Shown here: piece after piece, positions 1 to 8,602 of the stretch
Position numbering within the stretch: the stretch's first letter is position 1
How the letters are laid out: the number at the start of each line of letters is the position of its first letter
Assembly: GCA_902781945.1 (NCBI GenBank)
Contig: CACZLE010000007.1
Coordinates: 1-64,000, forward strand
Direction of reading: 5' to 3'
DNA from: an uncultured Eubacteriales bacterium
GTDB lineage: Bacteria; Bacillota; Clostridia; Christensenellales; Aristaeellaceae
DNA length: 64,000 nucleotides
The notes under the pieces: generated by a model
Databases searched by the model: none
Seen by the model: the letters and a program-made list of their open reading frames with translations, nothing else
What the model was told of the DNA's origin: nothing
Program-made: the position numbers and the translations under genes

Positions 1-240
1 GGCATAAGAAAACCGGCGGCAGTCCGGAAAAATGAGTTTACTCATTTTTTTCGGCCTGACGCCGGTTTTCGCTGTGCGCTTTGCGCACAGCACGCCAGCA
101 AAGCTGGCTGCCCGAAAGCGGTGGACTATGCTTTTGTCTCTCGCTCTGTCAGCAGCTTTTACGGCGATAAACGCAGGTTTTCTGCTTCTCTTTTGACGCA
201 AAAGAGAAGCGTACCCCTTCCCCGTCAAATTTCTGTTTTT
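1..240 (+). repeat. Hairpin-rich repeat element, copy A (left edge may be cut)
   Basis: No gene is supported here. The stretch is a string of hairpins: an outer stem 9-18/60-69 enclosing an inner stem 24-36/41-54, a perfect 9-bp hairpin at 71-91 (GCTGTGCGC, loop TTT), a 6-bp hairpin at 94-108, and an 11-bp stem at 184-210 with loop GACGC. Positions 1-128 match 37894-38019 with a few differences, and 220-239 match 38140-38159, so two copies share both ends but differ in the middle. It lies upstream of the lactonase-fold gene. Its function is unknown; a structured RNA, a MITE-like element or a terminator cluster are all possible. Confidence 0.75.
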
Positions 241-287
241 CGTTCTCTTTCCCCTCCAAACGCGCAATGTACATTTTCCTCCGCTTA

Positions 288-296
288 TGCTACAAT
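288..296 (+). promoter_or_regulatory. Extended -10 promoter element
   Basis: The sequence TGCTACAAT is an extended -10 (TGn plus TACAAT) located 24 bases before the start codon of the lactonase-fold gene. A -35 candidate (ATGTAC, about 18 bases upstream) is weak. Confidence 0.5.
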
Positions 297-319
297 AGCG
301 GAAAAGGGAGGTCGTTTGT

Positions 320-1336
320 ATGCCTGATCGTTTTTTCACCGGCGGCTACGCCGATAAGACCCAGCCCGGGGTATGCCTTTTTTCCTTTGATCCGAAGGAG
401 GGCTTCACCCGGGAGGCGGCCTGGACGGGCTTTTTGAACCCCAGCTTTGTGCTGCCCCATCCCGCGCTGCCCGTGCTGTACACGGTGGAGGAAACCGTGC
501 CCCAGGGCGCGGTGCACGCCTGGGAACTAACTGCGAAAGGCCCCCGGCATCTGGGCGGCCTGCCCTCCGGCGGGGCGGACCCCTGCCATCTGATGCTGGA
601 CGGCGGTTTTCTCTATGTGGCCAATTATACCAGCGGCAGCCTGGCGGTCTTTGCCCTGAACGATGACGGCAGCCTGCGGGAGCGCACCGACCTGCGTCAG
701 CACAGCGGCCACGGCCCCAACGCCGACAGGCAGGAGGGGGCCCACGTGCATTTTTCCATGGCGCTGGGCGGCGAGATCCTGGCCTGCGATCTGGGCCAGG
801 ACGCGGTGTTCCGCTATCGGAATGAAAACGGCAAACTGAAGGAGCTGGGCCGCGTCGCCTTCCCGGCGGGCTCCGGCCCTCGGCACCTGGCCTTTTCCCC
901 CGCCCTGCCGGATCGATTGTACTGCGTGGCCGAGCTGTCCAGCCAGGTCTTTGCCCTGACGCGGACGGTGGAGGGCTGGCGCATCGACCAGGCTCTGTCC
1001 CTGCTGCCCGAGGGCTTCACCGGCGAAAACACCGCCGCCGCCATCCACATCACCCCGGACGCCCGCTTGCTGCTGTGCTCCAACCGCGGCCATGACAGCA
1101 TCGCCGCCCTGCCCCTGGCCCCGGACGGCGCCCTGGGCGCCCCCGTTCTGTCCCCCTGCGTGGCCCAGCCCCGGGATTTCCTGGTGTGCGGCGATCACGT
1201 GCTGGTGGGCAGCCAGCGGGATTCCCTGATCCGCGCCTATCAGCTGGACGCCTCCGGCAGGCTGACAGAAGCGCCTTTTGCCGCGGAGCTGCCCCATCCC
1301 GTGTGTTTTTCCCAGCTTTTTACAGGCAAAAGGTAA
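320..1336 (+). CDS. Lactonase-family beta-propeller protein (6-phosphogluconolactonase-like)
   Basis: A 338-residue cytoplasmic protein of the Lactonase family (PF10282 type), a seven-bladed beta-propeller that includes the YbhE/Pgl 6-phosphogluconolactonases. Family hallmarks seen are the opening FFTGGYADK, HLMLDGGFLYVANYTSGSL near residue 90, an acidic/His stretch GAHVHFSM near 140, and GSGPRHLAF near 188. The ATG at 320 follows AAAAGGGAGG at good spacing, and an extended -10 lies just upstream. The length is normal for the family. The exact substrate cannot be read from sequence, because many family members are not proven phosphogluconolactonases. The next gene has its own promoter. Confidence 0.85.
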   Translation: MPDRFFTGGYADKTQPGVCLFSFDPKEGFTREAAWTGFLNPSFVLPHPALPVLYTVEETVPQGAVHAWELTAKGPRHLGGLPSGGADPCHLMLDGGFLYVANYTSGSLAVFALNDDGSLRERTDLRQHSGHGPNADRQEGAHVHFSMALGGEILACDLGQDAVFRYRNENGKLKELGRVAFPAGSGPRHLAFSPALPDRLYCVAELSSQVFALTRTVEGWRIDQALSLLPEGFTGENTAAAIHITPDARLLLCSNRGHDSIAALPLAPDGALGAPVLSPCVAQPRDFLVCGDHVLVGSQRDSLIRAYQLDASGRLTEAPFAAELPHPVCFSQLFTGKR

Positions 1337-1365
1337 ATGTTTCGGTGGAAATCTCCCGCATCCTG

Positions 1366-1374
1366 TGATACAAT
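1366..1374 (+). promoter_or_regulatory. Extended -10 promoter element
   Basis: TGATACAAT (TGn + TACAAT) lies 35 bases before the GTG start of the SH3-domain gene. No convincing -35 is present. Confidence 0.5.
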
Positions 1375-1408
1375 AAAGCATGACTTTACGATTTGGAGGT
1401 CGTTCCCC

Positions 1409-3580
1409 GTGAAGAAACTAAAGCTCCTGCTGTCGCTTTTGCTGCTGGCGGTCATGCTGGGTTCCTCCGTGCTGGGCGCGGCGGAGACCGCCCTGGTGGT
1501 CACGCCCAAGGGACCGCTGAACGTGCGCAAGACGCCGGATAAAAATGCCAAGGTGATCGGCACCCTCAAAAACCACTCCCTGGTGGAGGTGGACTCCATC
1601 AGCGGCGACTGGGCCACCATCACCTATAACAACAGGACCGCCTATGTGATGACCCAGTTTTTGCGCCTGCCCTCCGCCCTGGCGGGGCAGACCGTGTATG
1701 CCAACGACGGCGCGCTGGTGTTCCTGCGGGAGGAGCCGGACGCCGCGGCCAAGGCCGTCTATCCCCTGGGCAGCCTGGAGGCCGTGACGGTGGAGGCCGT
1801 GGAGGACGGCTGGATGACCGTCACCCTGGGCGATCTGACGGCCTATGCCGCCGCGGAGGACTTTTCCTACCAGCTCACGGAGCCGGTGGACAAGCCCGCC
1901 TGGATCAACGAGCCCGGCGAGACCGTGGCCGCCTGCGACCTGACGCTGGATTCCAAGGTCGTGGCCTCTCTGGAGCCCGGCGAGCCCGTTACCGTCACCC
2001 TGATCTCCAAGGAACAGTGCCTGGTGGTGGCGGAGGAGGGCTGCGGCTACGCGCCCCTCAGCGCCATCCATCTGTTTGGCCCCCAGCAGGACAGCGGCAG
2101 CGTGGGCAAGATCAGCCCCATGACCGCCTCCAACAAGGCCATCGCTCTGCTGAAAACCTCCTACAAGGGCTTCTCCAACCAGTACCTCAAGGAGCAGACC
2201 CGGGTATACAGCGAGACCTCGCCCATGTATCACTGCGGCTTCTTTGGCGAAAGCGGCCAGTACATCTATGGCGCGCTGGTGGACGCCAACACGGGCAAGG
2301 TGGTCTACCACACCCGGTACACGGACTTTGCGGCCCAGGGCTATGTGGCCCCCACGCCCACCCCGGAACCCACGCCCGAGCCCACGGCCACGCCCGAACC
2401 CACCGCCACCCCCGAGCCCCATGGCACCCCGGAACCCACGGCTGTGCCTGAACCCGCTGTTACGCCTGCCCCCGCCGCCGAAACGTCCGGACGGCAGACG
2501 GTCCGCGTGGTGATGATCACCCCGGCTCCCGTGGGCGGACAGGCCACGGAGATCCCGGCTACCGAGATCCCCACCACCCAGATCCCGGCTACGGAAATCC
2601 CTGCCACGGCGGTCCCTGCCACCGAAGCCCCTGCCACCGAAGTCCCCGCTGCGGAGCCCGCTCCGGCCCCCGCCGCGGAAGCCACCGAAGCCCCCGCTGT
2701 CCGGGAGCCTGTCGCGGAGGAGGAGCCCCATGACATCGAGCTGTCCATGACCGCCGACGCCATCGACCTGGGCGACGTGATGGATATTTTCGTCACCGCC
2801 TGGACGGATCATGAGTGCCAGTACACCGTCTATGACGAAAAGGGCGGCGTGGTGGAATCCGTTGCCTCCGATCACTTTGACGCGGCCTACCGTCCCCGCA
2901 TCCCCGGGGAATACATCCTCAAGGTCACTGTGACCGACGAGAAGGGGGCCAGCAACTCCCTGATGCTGGGCTTCCGGGTCAACGACGCCGACACCGAGGG
3001 CGTGTTGTACGATCTGTACAGCCAGCAGGACGGCTGGTGGGCCGAAAGCAAGCTGGATACCTTCGGCGACGTGGTCTTCACCCTGACCCTGGCCCTGGAG
3101 CACATGGGCTACGATACCGTGGGCATGCTGCCCGAGAGCCTGGCGGAATCCTATGCTTCCCTGCTGGTGCCCGGCATCGCGGATAACGATAACCTGATCA
3201 ATCAGGCCGCCGCGGACTTTGGCTTTACCACCTACAAGGATCTGTACAAAAACCCCGAGAACATCAAAACCAAGCTGGAGCAGAACGCCGTGTTCACCTG
3301 CGTGCCCGTCAGCGGCCACGTGGTGCTGGCCGTGGGCCTCAGCGAGGACGGCAAGATGGTCCGCATCCTGGATACCGCCCCCGGCGTCACCTTTGACGGG
3401 CTGACGGAAACGAAAATGTACTTCCAGCAGGAGGACGGCTTCTTCCAGCCCGCCGAATCCCTGCGGGACAACCCCGAACTGCGCTGGTACCTGGAAACCA
3501 ACGGCTACGGCGCGCTGGAATACTGGCTGCCCCTGGAATATGTGGCCCAGTGCGGCGGACGGCTGATGCAGGCAAAATAA
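1409..3580 (+). CDS. Secreted SH3-domain protein with Pro/Thr linker and C39-like domain
   Basis: I place the start at GTG 1409, because GGAGG sits at 1396-1400 and the product then opens with a classical Sec signal peptide (KKLKLLLSLLLLAVMLGSS). The product has 723 residues. Domain order: signal peptide; two to three bacterial SH3-type repeats (about 30-220, the first with the typical LNVRKTPDKNAKVIGTL); a long proline/threonine/glutamate linker of PTPEPT- and ATEIP-like repeats (about 315-440); an Ig-like segment; and a C-terminal region resembling a C39-like papain-fold domain. In that domain the usual Cys-Gly-Pro segment after YSQQDGWW...FGD is missing its Cys (FGDVVFTLTLALE), while the GHVVLAVG His segment is present. 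It may be a non-catalytic binding module. It is probably exported and wall-associated. Confidence 0.8.
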   Translation: MKKLKLLLSLLLLAVMLGSSVLGAAETALVVTPKGPLNVRKTPDKNAKVIGTLKNHSLVEVDSISGDWATITYNNRTAYVMTQFLRLPSALAGQTVYANDGALVFLREEPDAAAKAVYPLGSLEAVTVEAVEDGWMTVTLGDLTAYAAAEDFSYQLTEPVDKPAWINEPGETVAACDLTLDSKVVASLEPGEPVTVTLISKEQCLVVAEEGCGYAPLSAIHLFGPQQDSGSVGKISPMTASNKAIALLKTSYKGFSNQYLKEQTRVYSETSPMYHCGFFGESGQYIYGALVDANTGKVVYHTRYTDFAAQGYVAPTPTPEPTPEPTATPEPTATPEPHGTPEPTAVPEPAVTPAPAAETSGRQTVRVVMITPAPVGGQATEIPATEIPTTQIPATEIPATAVPATEAPATEVPAAEPAPAPAAEATEAPAVREPVAEEEPHDIELSMTADAIDLGDVMDIFVTAWTDHECQYTVYDEKGGVVESVASDHFDAAYRPRIPGEYILKVTVTDEKGASNSLMLGFRVNDADTEGVLYDLYSQQDGWWAESKLDTFGDVVFTLTLALEHMGYDTVGMLPESLAESYASLLVPGIADNDNLINQAAADFGFTTYKDLYKNPENIKTKLEQNAVFTCVPVSGHVVLAVGLSEDGKMVRILDTAPGVTFDGLTETKMYFQQEDGFFQPAESLRDNPELRWYLETNGYGALEYWLPLEYVAQCGGRLMQAK

Positions 3581-3596
3581 ACCCGATCAACGCAAT

Positions 3597-3628
3597 AAAC
3601 CGCCAATCGGCATGCCGACTGGCGGTTT
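3597..3628 (+). terminator. Palindromic hairpin downstream of the SH3 gene
   Basis: A 32-base near-perfect palindrome (AAACCGCCA ... TGGCGGTTT) lies 17 bases after the stop codon. There is no long T-run after it, so it could terminate transcription or stabilise the 3' end. Confidence 0.5.
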
Positions 3629-3656
3629 GCTGCTGTAAGGAAAGGACGTGACGCCC

Positions 3657-4046
3657 ATGAAAACCATTCAGGTGGTGGCTGCCGTCATTCAGGCGGACCG
3701 CCGCGTTTTTGCCACCCAGCGGGGTTATGGCCCCCAGAAGGACGGCTGGGAATTTCCCGGCGGCAAGATCGAGCCCGGCGAAACGCCCCGGCAGGCCCTG
3801 ATCCGGGAGATCCGGGAGGAATTGGACACCGAAATCGCCGTGGGGGACAAGCTGCTGCAAGTGGAATACGATTACCCCGACTTTCACCTGTCCATGGGCT
3901 GCTATCTCTGCGCCGTCCGCTCCGGCCTCCTGACCCTCAAGGAGCACGAATCCGCCAAATGGCTGTCGATGGACGAATTGGACACCGTGGCCTGGCTGCC
4001 CCCGGACCGGGAAGTGGCGGAGAAGCTGAAAGAAATAATCAATTGA
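3657..4046 (+). CDS. NUDIX hydrolase (8-oxo-dGTP diphosphatase / MutT-like)
   Basis: A 129-residue NUDIX protein. The Nudix box GX5EX7REUXEEXGU is seen as GGKIEPGETPRQALIREIRE followed by ELDTEI, about residues 34-60. The size and the WEFPGGKIE context are those of MutT/CTP-pyrophosphohydrolase-like enzymes that hydrolyse oxidised or non-canonical nucleoside triphosphates. ATG 3657 is preferred over GTG 3648 because AAGGAAAGG then sits at proper distance. It is a single gene with hairpins on both sides. The exact nucleotide specificity is unknown. Confidence 0.88.
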   Translation: MKTIQVVAAVIQADRRVFATQRGYGPQKDGWEFPGGKIEPGETPRQALIREIREELDTEIAVGDKLLQVEYDYPDFHLSMGCYLCAVRSGLLTLKEHESAKWLSMDELDTVAWLPPDREVAEKLKEIIN

Positions 4047-4068
4047 CAATATGAACAGTTGACAAAAG

Positions 4069-4106
4069 GCCTTCAATCGTCAGAAGATCAACTGACGACT
4101 GAAGGC
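4069..4106. terminator. Bidirectional terminator between convergent genes
   Basis: A 15-bp stem (GCCTTCAATCGTCAG / CTGACGACTGAAGGC, one G-T style mismatch) with an 8-base loop is followed by GTTTTC on the + strand and CCTTTTG on the - strand. It lies between the convergent NUDIX and L,D-transpeptidase genes. Confidence 0.8.
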
Positions 4107-4110
4107 GTTT

Positions 4111-5580
4111 TCACTTTCCCGGCCAGTAGCTCATCACCTCGCCGGGGGAGGTTTCCAGGTGGACGCGGTTGATTTCCTCGATCTCCGCCTGGCGCGCGGG
4201 CGGGCAGCAATAACGGCAGGGGGTCAGCTCGGCATAGCTGCCGGTATCCAATTCGCCGTAAGTAAAGGCGGTGAGGGGCAGATACTGGTTTTTGACGCCG
4301 GTGCAGGTGGCGGTGCTGTGGTAGTTGCTGCCGCCGTTGGGGTTATAGTACAGGGGCGTGTCCGCGGCGGGCACGGGGATCTGGCGTCCCTGGTAATCCT
4401 CCCAGACCACCAGTTTGGTGCCCACCTTGATGTTGTCCCAGATCCAGCGCATGTTGATGCCGTCGGCGTTCTTGAGCCGCTGCACCCGGATGCAGCCGTG
4501 GCTGGCCCGGGTGCCCAGCTTGGGCTCGCAGTTCTTATAATTCTTGCTGCCGTCGGCGTTGACGGTGTGGGGCACCTCGTGCAGCAGATCGCCGCTGTTG
4601 AAGCGCAGCCCCAGGCCGCACACCAGGTTATCGCTCTTGAAATCCCCCACCCGGCTGATCACCATAAATTCGCCGGATCGGGTCTCGTTGTAGGGCTGCC
4701 TGTCGTTGTACAGGCCCGTGGAGCAAAGCAGCTCCGTCATCAGATGGCCGTCGTGGAAGATATACACGCGCTGGGTCAGCTTGTCCACGATCAGACCGTA
4801 TTCCTGGTTGACAGTCACGGTTTTGAGCTTGCTGGACTGGATGTAGCCGGTGACGAAGGCGTTCCAGTTTTTCACCTTGCTGTCGTGGAAGGAGCTGGAA
4901 TAGGTCTCCACCAGCGTCCAGCCGTCCTTTTCCTCCAGCACGTGCACCGCCTGGCTGGCCCCCGTCACCACGGCGATGGCCTCGCTGTTGGTATCCGGCT
5001 CCGCGTACAGCAGGGCCTGTTCCTTTTGCTTCAGGTTCACCACGGTCATGGGGGAGGTGAGCATGCCCCAAACGGCGTCCTCGTCGGTGATGTCCATGGG
5101 CGTGCACCAGTAGCAGTTTTTGTGATCCACAGTATATTGGCTGCGCAGGGCCGGGGTGATGACGGGCTGCTCCTCCCAGGAGAGCACCTCCACCGCCGAT
5201 TTCTGGGGTTCCTCGGGTTCTTGCGGTTCCTCCGGCTCCTCCGGCGCGGCCTGGCCCACGGTCAACGTGCCCGCGGCCTCGCCGCCCGCCCAGGCGAGCA
5301 CCACCCGGTAGCTGCCCTCGCTCAGATCCTCAAAAAAGCCCGCCTCCAGGCTCAGGATGTGGTTGCCCCCCAACAGGTTGCGGGGGCTGAGGATATCCAT
5401 CAGCTTGCTGCCCGCCTGATCCGCCAGGAATAGGGCGCCCTCGCCGGTTTCCGGCACGAAATAGCGGATATTGACGCCCTGGCCGGGGATCAGAACGCAG
5501 TCCTCCACCCGGGCGGCTTGCTCCGCCAGGGCGGGCACGGCCAGTAAAGCGCATAGCAAAAAAATCAAAATTCGCCGCAT
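4111..5580 (-). CDS. Secreted L,D-transpeptidase (YkuD) with SH3 domain
   Basis: A 489-residue exported protein. The start ATG at 5580 follows GGAGGTTCGCT and gives a signal peptide (MRRILIFLLCALLAVPALA). Domain order: a beta-rich N-terminal region; a PEEPEEPQEPEEPQ linker near 125-138; an SH3-like segment; a YkuD catalytic domain with the motif SHGCIRV near residue 365, where the Cys is the nucleophile and the His its partner; and a Cys-rich tail (STATCTGV ... PCRYCCPP). YkuD enzymes make 3-3 peptidoglycan cross-links or anchor proteins to the wall. The Cys-rich tail looks like a metal-binding or disulfide module, which is an inference. It is monocistronic, convergent with the NUDIX gene. 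Confidence 0.88.
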   Translation of the reverse strand: MRRILIFLLCALLAVPALAEQAARVEDCVLIPGQGVNIRYFVPETGEGALFLADQAGSKLMDILSPRNLLGGNHILSLEAGFFEDLSEGSYRVVLAWAGGEAAGTLTVGQAAPEEPEEPQEPEEPQKSAVEVLSWEEQPVITPALRSQYTVDHKNCYWCTPMDITDEDAVWGMLTSPMTVVNLKQKEQALLYAEPDTNSEAIAVVTGASQAVHVLEEKDGWTLVETYSSSFHDSKVKNWNAFVTGYIQSSKLKTVTVNQEYGLIVDKLTQRVYIFHDGHLMTELLCSTGLYNDRQPYNETRSGEFMVISRVGDFKSDNLVCGLGLRFNSGDLLHEVPHTVNADGSKNYKNCEPKLGTRASHGCIRVQRLKNADGINMRWIWDNIKVGTKLVVWEDYQGRQIPVPAADTPLYYNPNGGSNYHSTATCTGVKNQYLPLTAFTYGELDTGSYAELTPCRYCCPPARQAEIEEINRVHLETSPGEVMSYWPGK

Positions 5581-5699
5581 AGCGAACCTCCAATGGCAAA
5601 TTACCCCCATACTATAACACGAAGTTCGTTTTTTCGCAATTTTTATTTACACTTTTGTAAAAATATTACCGTTCGTTTCTTGCATTGGCACTGGAAATA

Positions 5700-5708
5700 T
5701 GATACCAT
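5700..5708 (+). promoter_or_regulatory. Extended -10 promoter with TTGCAT -35
   Basis: TGATACCAT (TGn + TACCAT) lies 17 bases after TTGCAT at 5680-5685, and 32 bases before the ATG of the transglutaminase-like gene. Confidence 0.55.
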
Positions 5709-5739
5709 CAGGGTACTTATAAAAGGGAGGAACGCGTGT

Positions 5740-7110
5740 ATGCATGACCTCTATCTGCAATCCCTGGTTTGCCCGCTGCCCGAAGACATCCGGAATCTCA
5801 AGGGCGCGGGGGAATTTGACCTGGCTATGGCGCTGATCGAGGAGCGGCTGGCGGGGGATCTGCCCCGGATGCTGCGCCAGCGGCTGGAGGCCGAAAAATA
5901 CCTGCTGCCCCAACTGGCCAACGCTTACACCCTGACCCACGAGCAGCTGCTGCTGGCCATGCGCCAGCGGGTCAGGAGCTTTACCGATCAGGAATTGGAA
6001 AACCTGCTCTCCCGGGGCCTGCTGGACTTTATCTACTATCACGGCACCCGGTATTATCACGAGGACACCGTGGGCAGCCTGCTCAAATCCCAGCATGCCC
6101 TGAACCTGCGGGCAAATCCCGCCTATGACGAGGACCGCACCCAGCTGGACGGGGTCATCCGCCGCATGATGGATCACGACGTGACCTTCCGCTACCGCCT
6201 GCGGGCCACCACCCTGGTACGCACCCTGGAGCCGGACACCCTGTACCGCGTCCACATGCCCATCGCCGCCCGCAGCATGCAGCAGGAGCCTGCGGAGGAC
6301 GTGCAATCCTCCATCCTGCTGGTGGGCTGCGACGCCGAGGACGCGCCCCAGCGCACGGCCTATCTGGAAAGCTCCCTGCGCACCACGCCGGAATTCACCC
6401 TGGAATACACCGTCGCCCAGCATCCCAAGTACGTGAACGCCATGGACGAGAGCGTACGCCGCGTCGTCTATCCGGATGCCCGGCCCGTGTGCGAGGAGGA
6501 CCTCCAGGAGCAGCCCCCGCACTTTGTGTTCACGCCCTATCTGCGGTCCCTGGCCCGGGAGCTGGCTGGGGACGAAACCGATCCCGTGCGCCTGGCCCGG
6601 CGGTTCTACGATTACATCACCAAGAATGTGACCTACGCCTTCATGCGCCCCTACCGGCAATTGGAGGCCGGCGCGGAATACACCGCCGTGAACCTGCGGG
6701 GCGACTGCGGCATGCAGGCCATGTGCTTCATCACCCTGTGCCGCATCGCAGGCATCCCCGCCCGGTGGCAAAGCGGCCTGTACGCCGCCCCCGGCGACGT
6801 GGGCAGCCACGACTGGGCGGAGTTTTACAGCGAGCGTCTGGGCTGGCTGCCGGTGGACTGCTCTTTTGGCGGCAGCGCCTGTAAGGCGGGCAGCGACCTG
6901 AGGTGGAATTTCTACTTTGGCAACCTGGACCCCTGGCGCATGGTGGCCAACCGCGTGTACTTTGCGCCCTTCGCCCCGGAAAAGAAATATCCCCGGGTGG
7001 ATCCCTACGACAACCAGCGGGGCGAGATCGAAACCGGCAGTCGCGGCCTGCGCGGCGGAGAATTCCGTACCCGGTATGAAATGCTGTGGCACGAAGAAAG
7101 CGAGAAATAA
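5740..7110 (+). CDS. Transglutaminase-like superfamily protein
   Basis: A 456-residue protein; ATG 5740 follows GGGAGG. The C-terminal half carries a transglutaminase-like papain fold with the Cys-His-Asp triad in order: LRGDCGMQAM (Cys near 328), GSHDWAEFY (His near 358) and WLPVDCSFGG (Asp near 374). The N-terminal half is helical and without a recognised domain. No signal peptide or membrane segment is seen, so a cytoplasmic location is likely. Members of this superfamily are usually proteases or peptide-modifying enzymes rather than true transglutaminases. It is followed 2 bases later by a dipeptidase gene, which suggests a shared role in peptide turnover (inference). Confidence 0.8.
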   Translation: MHDLYLQSLVCPLPEDIRNLKGAGEFDLAMALIEERLAGDLPRMLRQRLEAEKYLLPQLANAYTLTHEQLLLAMRQRVRSFTDQELENLLSRGLLDFIYYHGTRYYHEDTVGSLLKSQHALNLRANPAYDEDRTQLDGVIRRMMDHDVTFRYRLRATTLVRTLEPDTLYRVHMPIAARSMQQEPAEDVQSSILLVGCDAEDAPQRTAYLESSLRTTPEFTLEYTVAQHPKYVNAMDESVRRVVYPDARPVCEEDLQEQPPHFVFTPYLRSLARELAGDETDPVRLARRFYDYITKNVTYAFMRPYRQLEAGAEYTAVNLRGDCGMQAMCFITLCRIAGIPARWQSGLYAAPGDVGSHDWAEFYSERLGWLPVDCSFGGSACKAGSDLRWNFYFGNLDPWRMVANRVYFAPFAPEKKYPRVDPYDNQRGEIETGSRGLRGGEFRTRYEMLWHEESEK

Positions 7111-7112
7111 CC

Positions 7113-8006
7113 ATGATCATCTGCGATACCCATTGCGATACCCTGTATAACCTGGCCGTGCGTCCCGGCGCGCCCCTGGACGTGACCATGGAGAACCTGA
7201 AAAAAGGCGGCGTCAGCCTGCAAACCCTGGCCATGTTCGTGGGCAAGGGCCGTCAGGGCGACGTGGAGGCTCTGTTTGCCGAAATGTTCCGCCAGATGGA
7301 GCTGCTGGAGCAGGCTGGCTGGCGGCGGGTGGACGACCCCAGCCAGGCCATGGACGGCCAGGTGTCCGTGATGCTGTCCATCGAGGGCTGCGAGCCCTTC
7401 GACCTGGGCCTGGAGGTCATTGACGAATACCGCCGCCGGGGCGTGCGCATGGCCGCCATCACCTGGAACCATGAAAACACCCTGGGCTATCCCGCCATGA
7501 GCGGCAGCACGGAGGGTCTCAAGCCCTACGGCCTCACGGCCATCCGGCACATGCAGAAGGTCGGCATCGCCGCGGACGTCAGCCATCTCAACGACGCGGG
7601 CGTCCGGGACATCCTGGCCAAGTGCGATCTGCCCCCCATGGCCAGCCACAGCAATTGCCGCGCCCTGGTCAATCATCCCCGCAACCTCAGCGACGATCTG
7701 CTGCGGGCCATCTTCGCCGCGGGCGGCTATGTGGGCGTCAACTTCTGGCCCACCATCATCGGCGAGCCCGCCACCATTGACCGCATCATCGACCACATCG
7801 CCCACATGTACGACGTGGGCGGCGAGGGCCACGTGGGCTTCGGCTCCGACTTTGACGGCATCGAACGCAAACCCGAGGGCGTCAACAGCCCCGCCGATTT
7901 CCCAGCATTGCTGGATGGCCTGCGCCGCCGGGGCTTTGCCGAAAAGGACGTGGAGAGCGTGGCGGGCCAGGCGCTGCTGGATTACTATAAGCGGATCGCG
8001 GTGTGA
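7113..8006 (+). CDS. Membrane dipeptidase family (peptidase M19), zinc-dependent
   Basis: A 297-residue M19 (renal dipeptidase-like) TIM-barrel metallopeptidase. Metal-site motifs are visible: ICDTHCDTL at the N-terminus, LSIEGCEPF (bridging Glu) near 90, ADVSHLND near 160, ASHSNCRAL near 180 and GFGSDFDGI near 245. Such enzymes cleave dipeptides, including D-amino-acid-containing ones. The start is ATG 7113, 2 bases after the transglutaminase-like gene's stop, so the two are probably co-transcribed. It is somewhat short but complete, and no signal peptide is present. Confidence 0.9.
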   Translation: MIICDTHCDTLYNLAVRPGAPLDVTMENLKKGGVSLQTLAMFVGKGRQGDVEALFAEMFRQMELLEQAGWRRVDDPSQAMDGQVSVMLSIEGCEPFDLGLEVIDEYRRRGVRMAAITWNHENTLGYPAMSGSTEGLKPYGLTAIRHMQKVGIAADVSHLNDAGVRDILAKCDLPPMASHSNCRALVNHPRNLSDDLLRAIFAAGGYVGVNFWPTIIGEPATIDRIIDHIAHMYDVGGEGHVGFGSDFDGIERKPEGVNSPADFPALLDGLRRRGFAEKDVESVAGQALLDYYKRIAV

Positions 8007-8116
8007 TGGGGGAGGGGCTTTGGCCGTCAAGCCAGCCCATTTCCTATTGCAGTTTTGGAGGAGCGACTTATTATATACCATACGGCGGGGAAACTTTCGT
8101 AGAGGAGGAAAGCAAC

Positions 8117-8602
8117 TTGGAAACGGTACTCAGAATGTTTAGCGAACCTGGGCTATTCCCTTTGTTTATATTGCTTTTTGTGGGCATTACATTTCTTGTA
8201 TTCCGTTATACCACAAGCAAAATCAAACGCATCTACAGTATTGTTTTTATGTGTGTATGGGGCTTTGGGCTGCTCTATGTGACATGGTTATCCAGAACGC
8301 CTATTTTGGAAACGAGAGTCAATTTTATCCCGTTTCAGCCCGATGTGAATACTACGGCGTTTGACTATGTTACGAACATCGTTATGTTTATTCCGTATCC
8401 TCTTTTGCTTTATGGTATTTTACAAAAGAAACTTAAATTCACTTGTTTGGCCGGAGCTGGAATCGGTTTGTCCCTTGCAATAGAGTTATTACAGCTCATC
8501 ACGCATCGCGGAGTATGCGACGTGGAAGATTTGATCCTGAATAGTGTTGGGGCGATTCTTGGCGCCCTTGCGACAGGTTTGTTAGTGAAAATCGAGAAAT
8601 AA
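8117..8602 (+). CDS. VanZ-like membrane protein
   Basis: A 161-residue protein with about four membrane segments. The VanZ-family pattern is clear: NFIPFQPDVN, then FDYVTNIVMFIPYPLLLYG, then LAIELLQLITHRGVCDVEDL and NSVGAILGAL. The start codon is TTG 8117, supported by AGAGGAGGAAAG at ideal spacing; the upstream in-frame ATG at 8003 overlaps the dipeptidase gene and has no ribosome binding site. VanZ relatives are linked to glycopeptide or lipid-related phenotypes, but most are uncharacterised. Its base composition is more AT-rich than its neighbours, which suggests later acquisition. Confidence 0.85.
   Translation: METVLRMFSEPGLFPLFILLFVGITFLVFRYTTSKIKRIYSIVFMCVWGFGLLYVTWLSRTPILETRVNFIPFQPDVNTTAFDYVTNIVMFIPYPLLLYGILQKKLKFTCLAGAGIGLSLAIELLQLITHRGVCDVEDLILNSVGAILGALATGLLVKIEK

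Noticed and set aside
1-130. Hairpin repeat as tRNA, rRNA or integron attC site
   Set aside because: No cloverleaf, no rRNA-like sequence and no attC core (GTTRRRY/RYYYAAC) was found, and no integron integrase is present.
121-327. Short open frame in repeat copy A
   Set aside because: It runs through the hairpin at 184-210 into the promoter and ribosome binding site of the lactonase-fold gene and has no supported start.
2350-2690. Repetitive DNA that could be taken for a tandem repeat array or CRISPR
   Set aside because: It encodes the Pro/Thr/Glu-rich linker of the SH3/C39-like protein in frame; repeat units are short and irregular without spacers.
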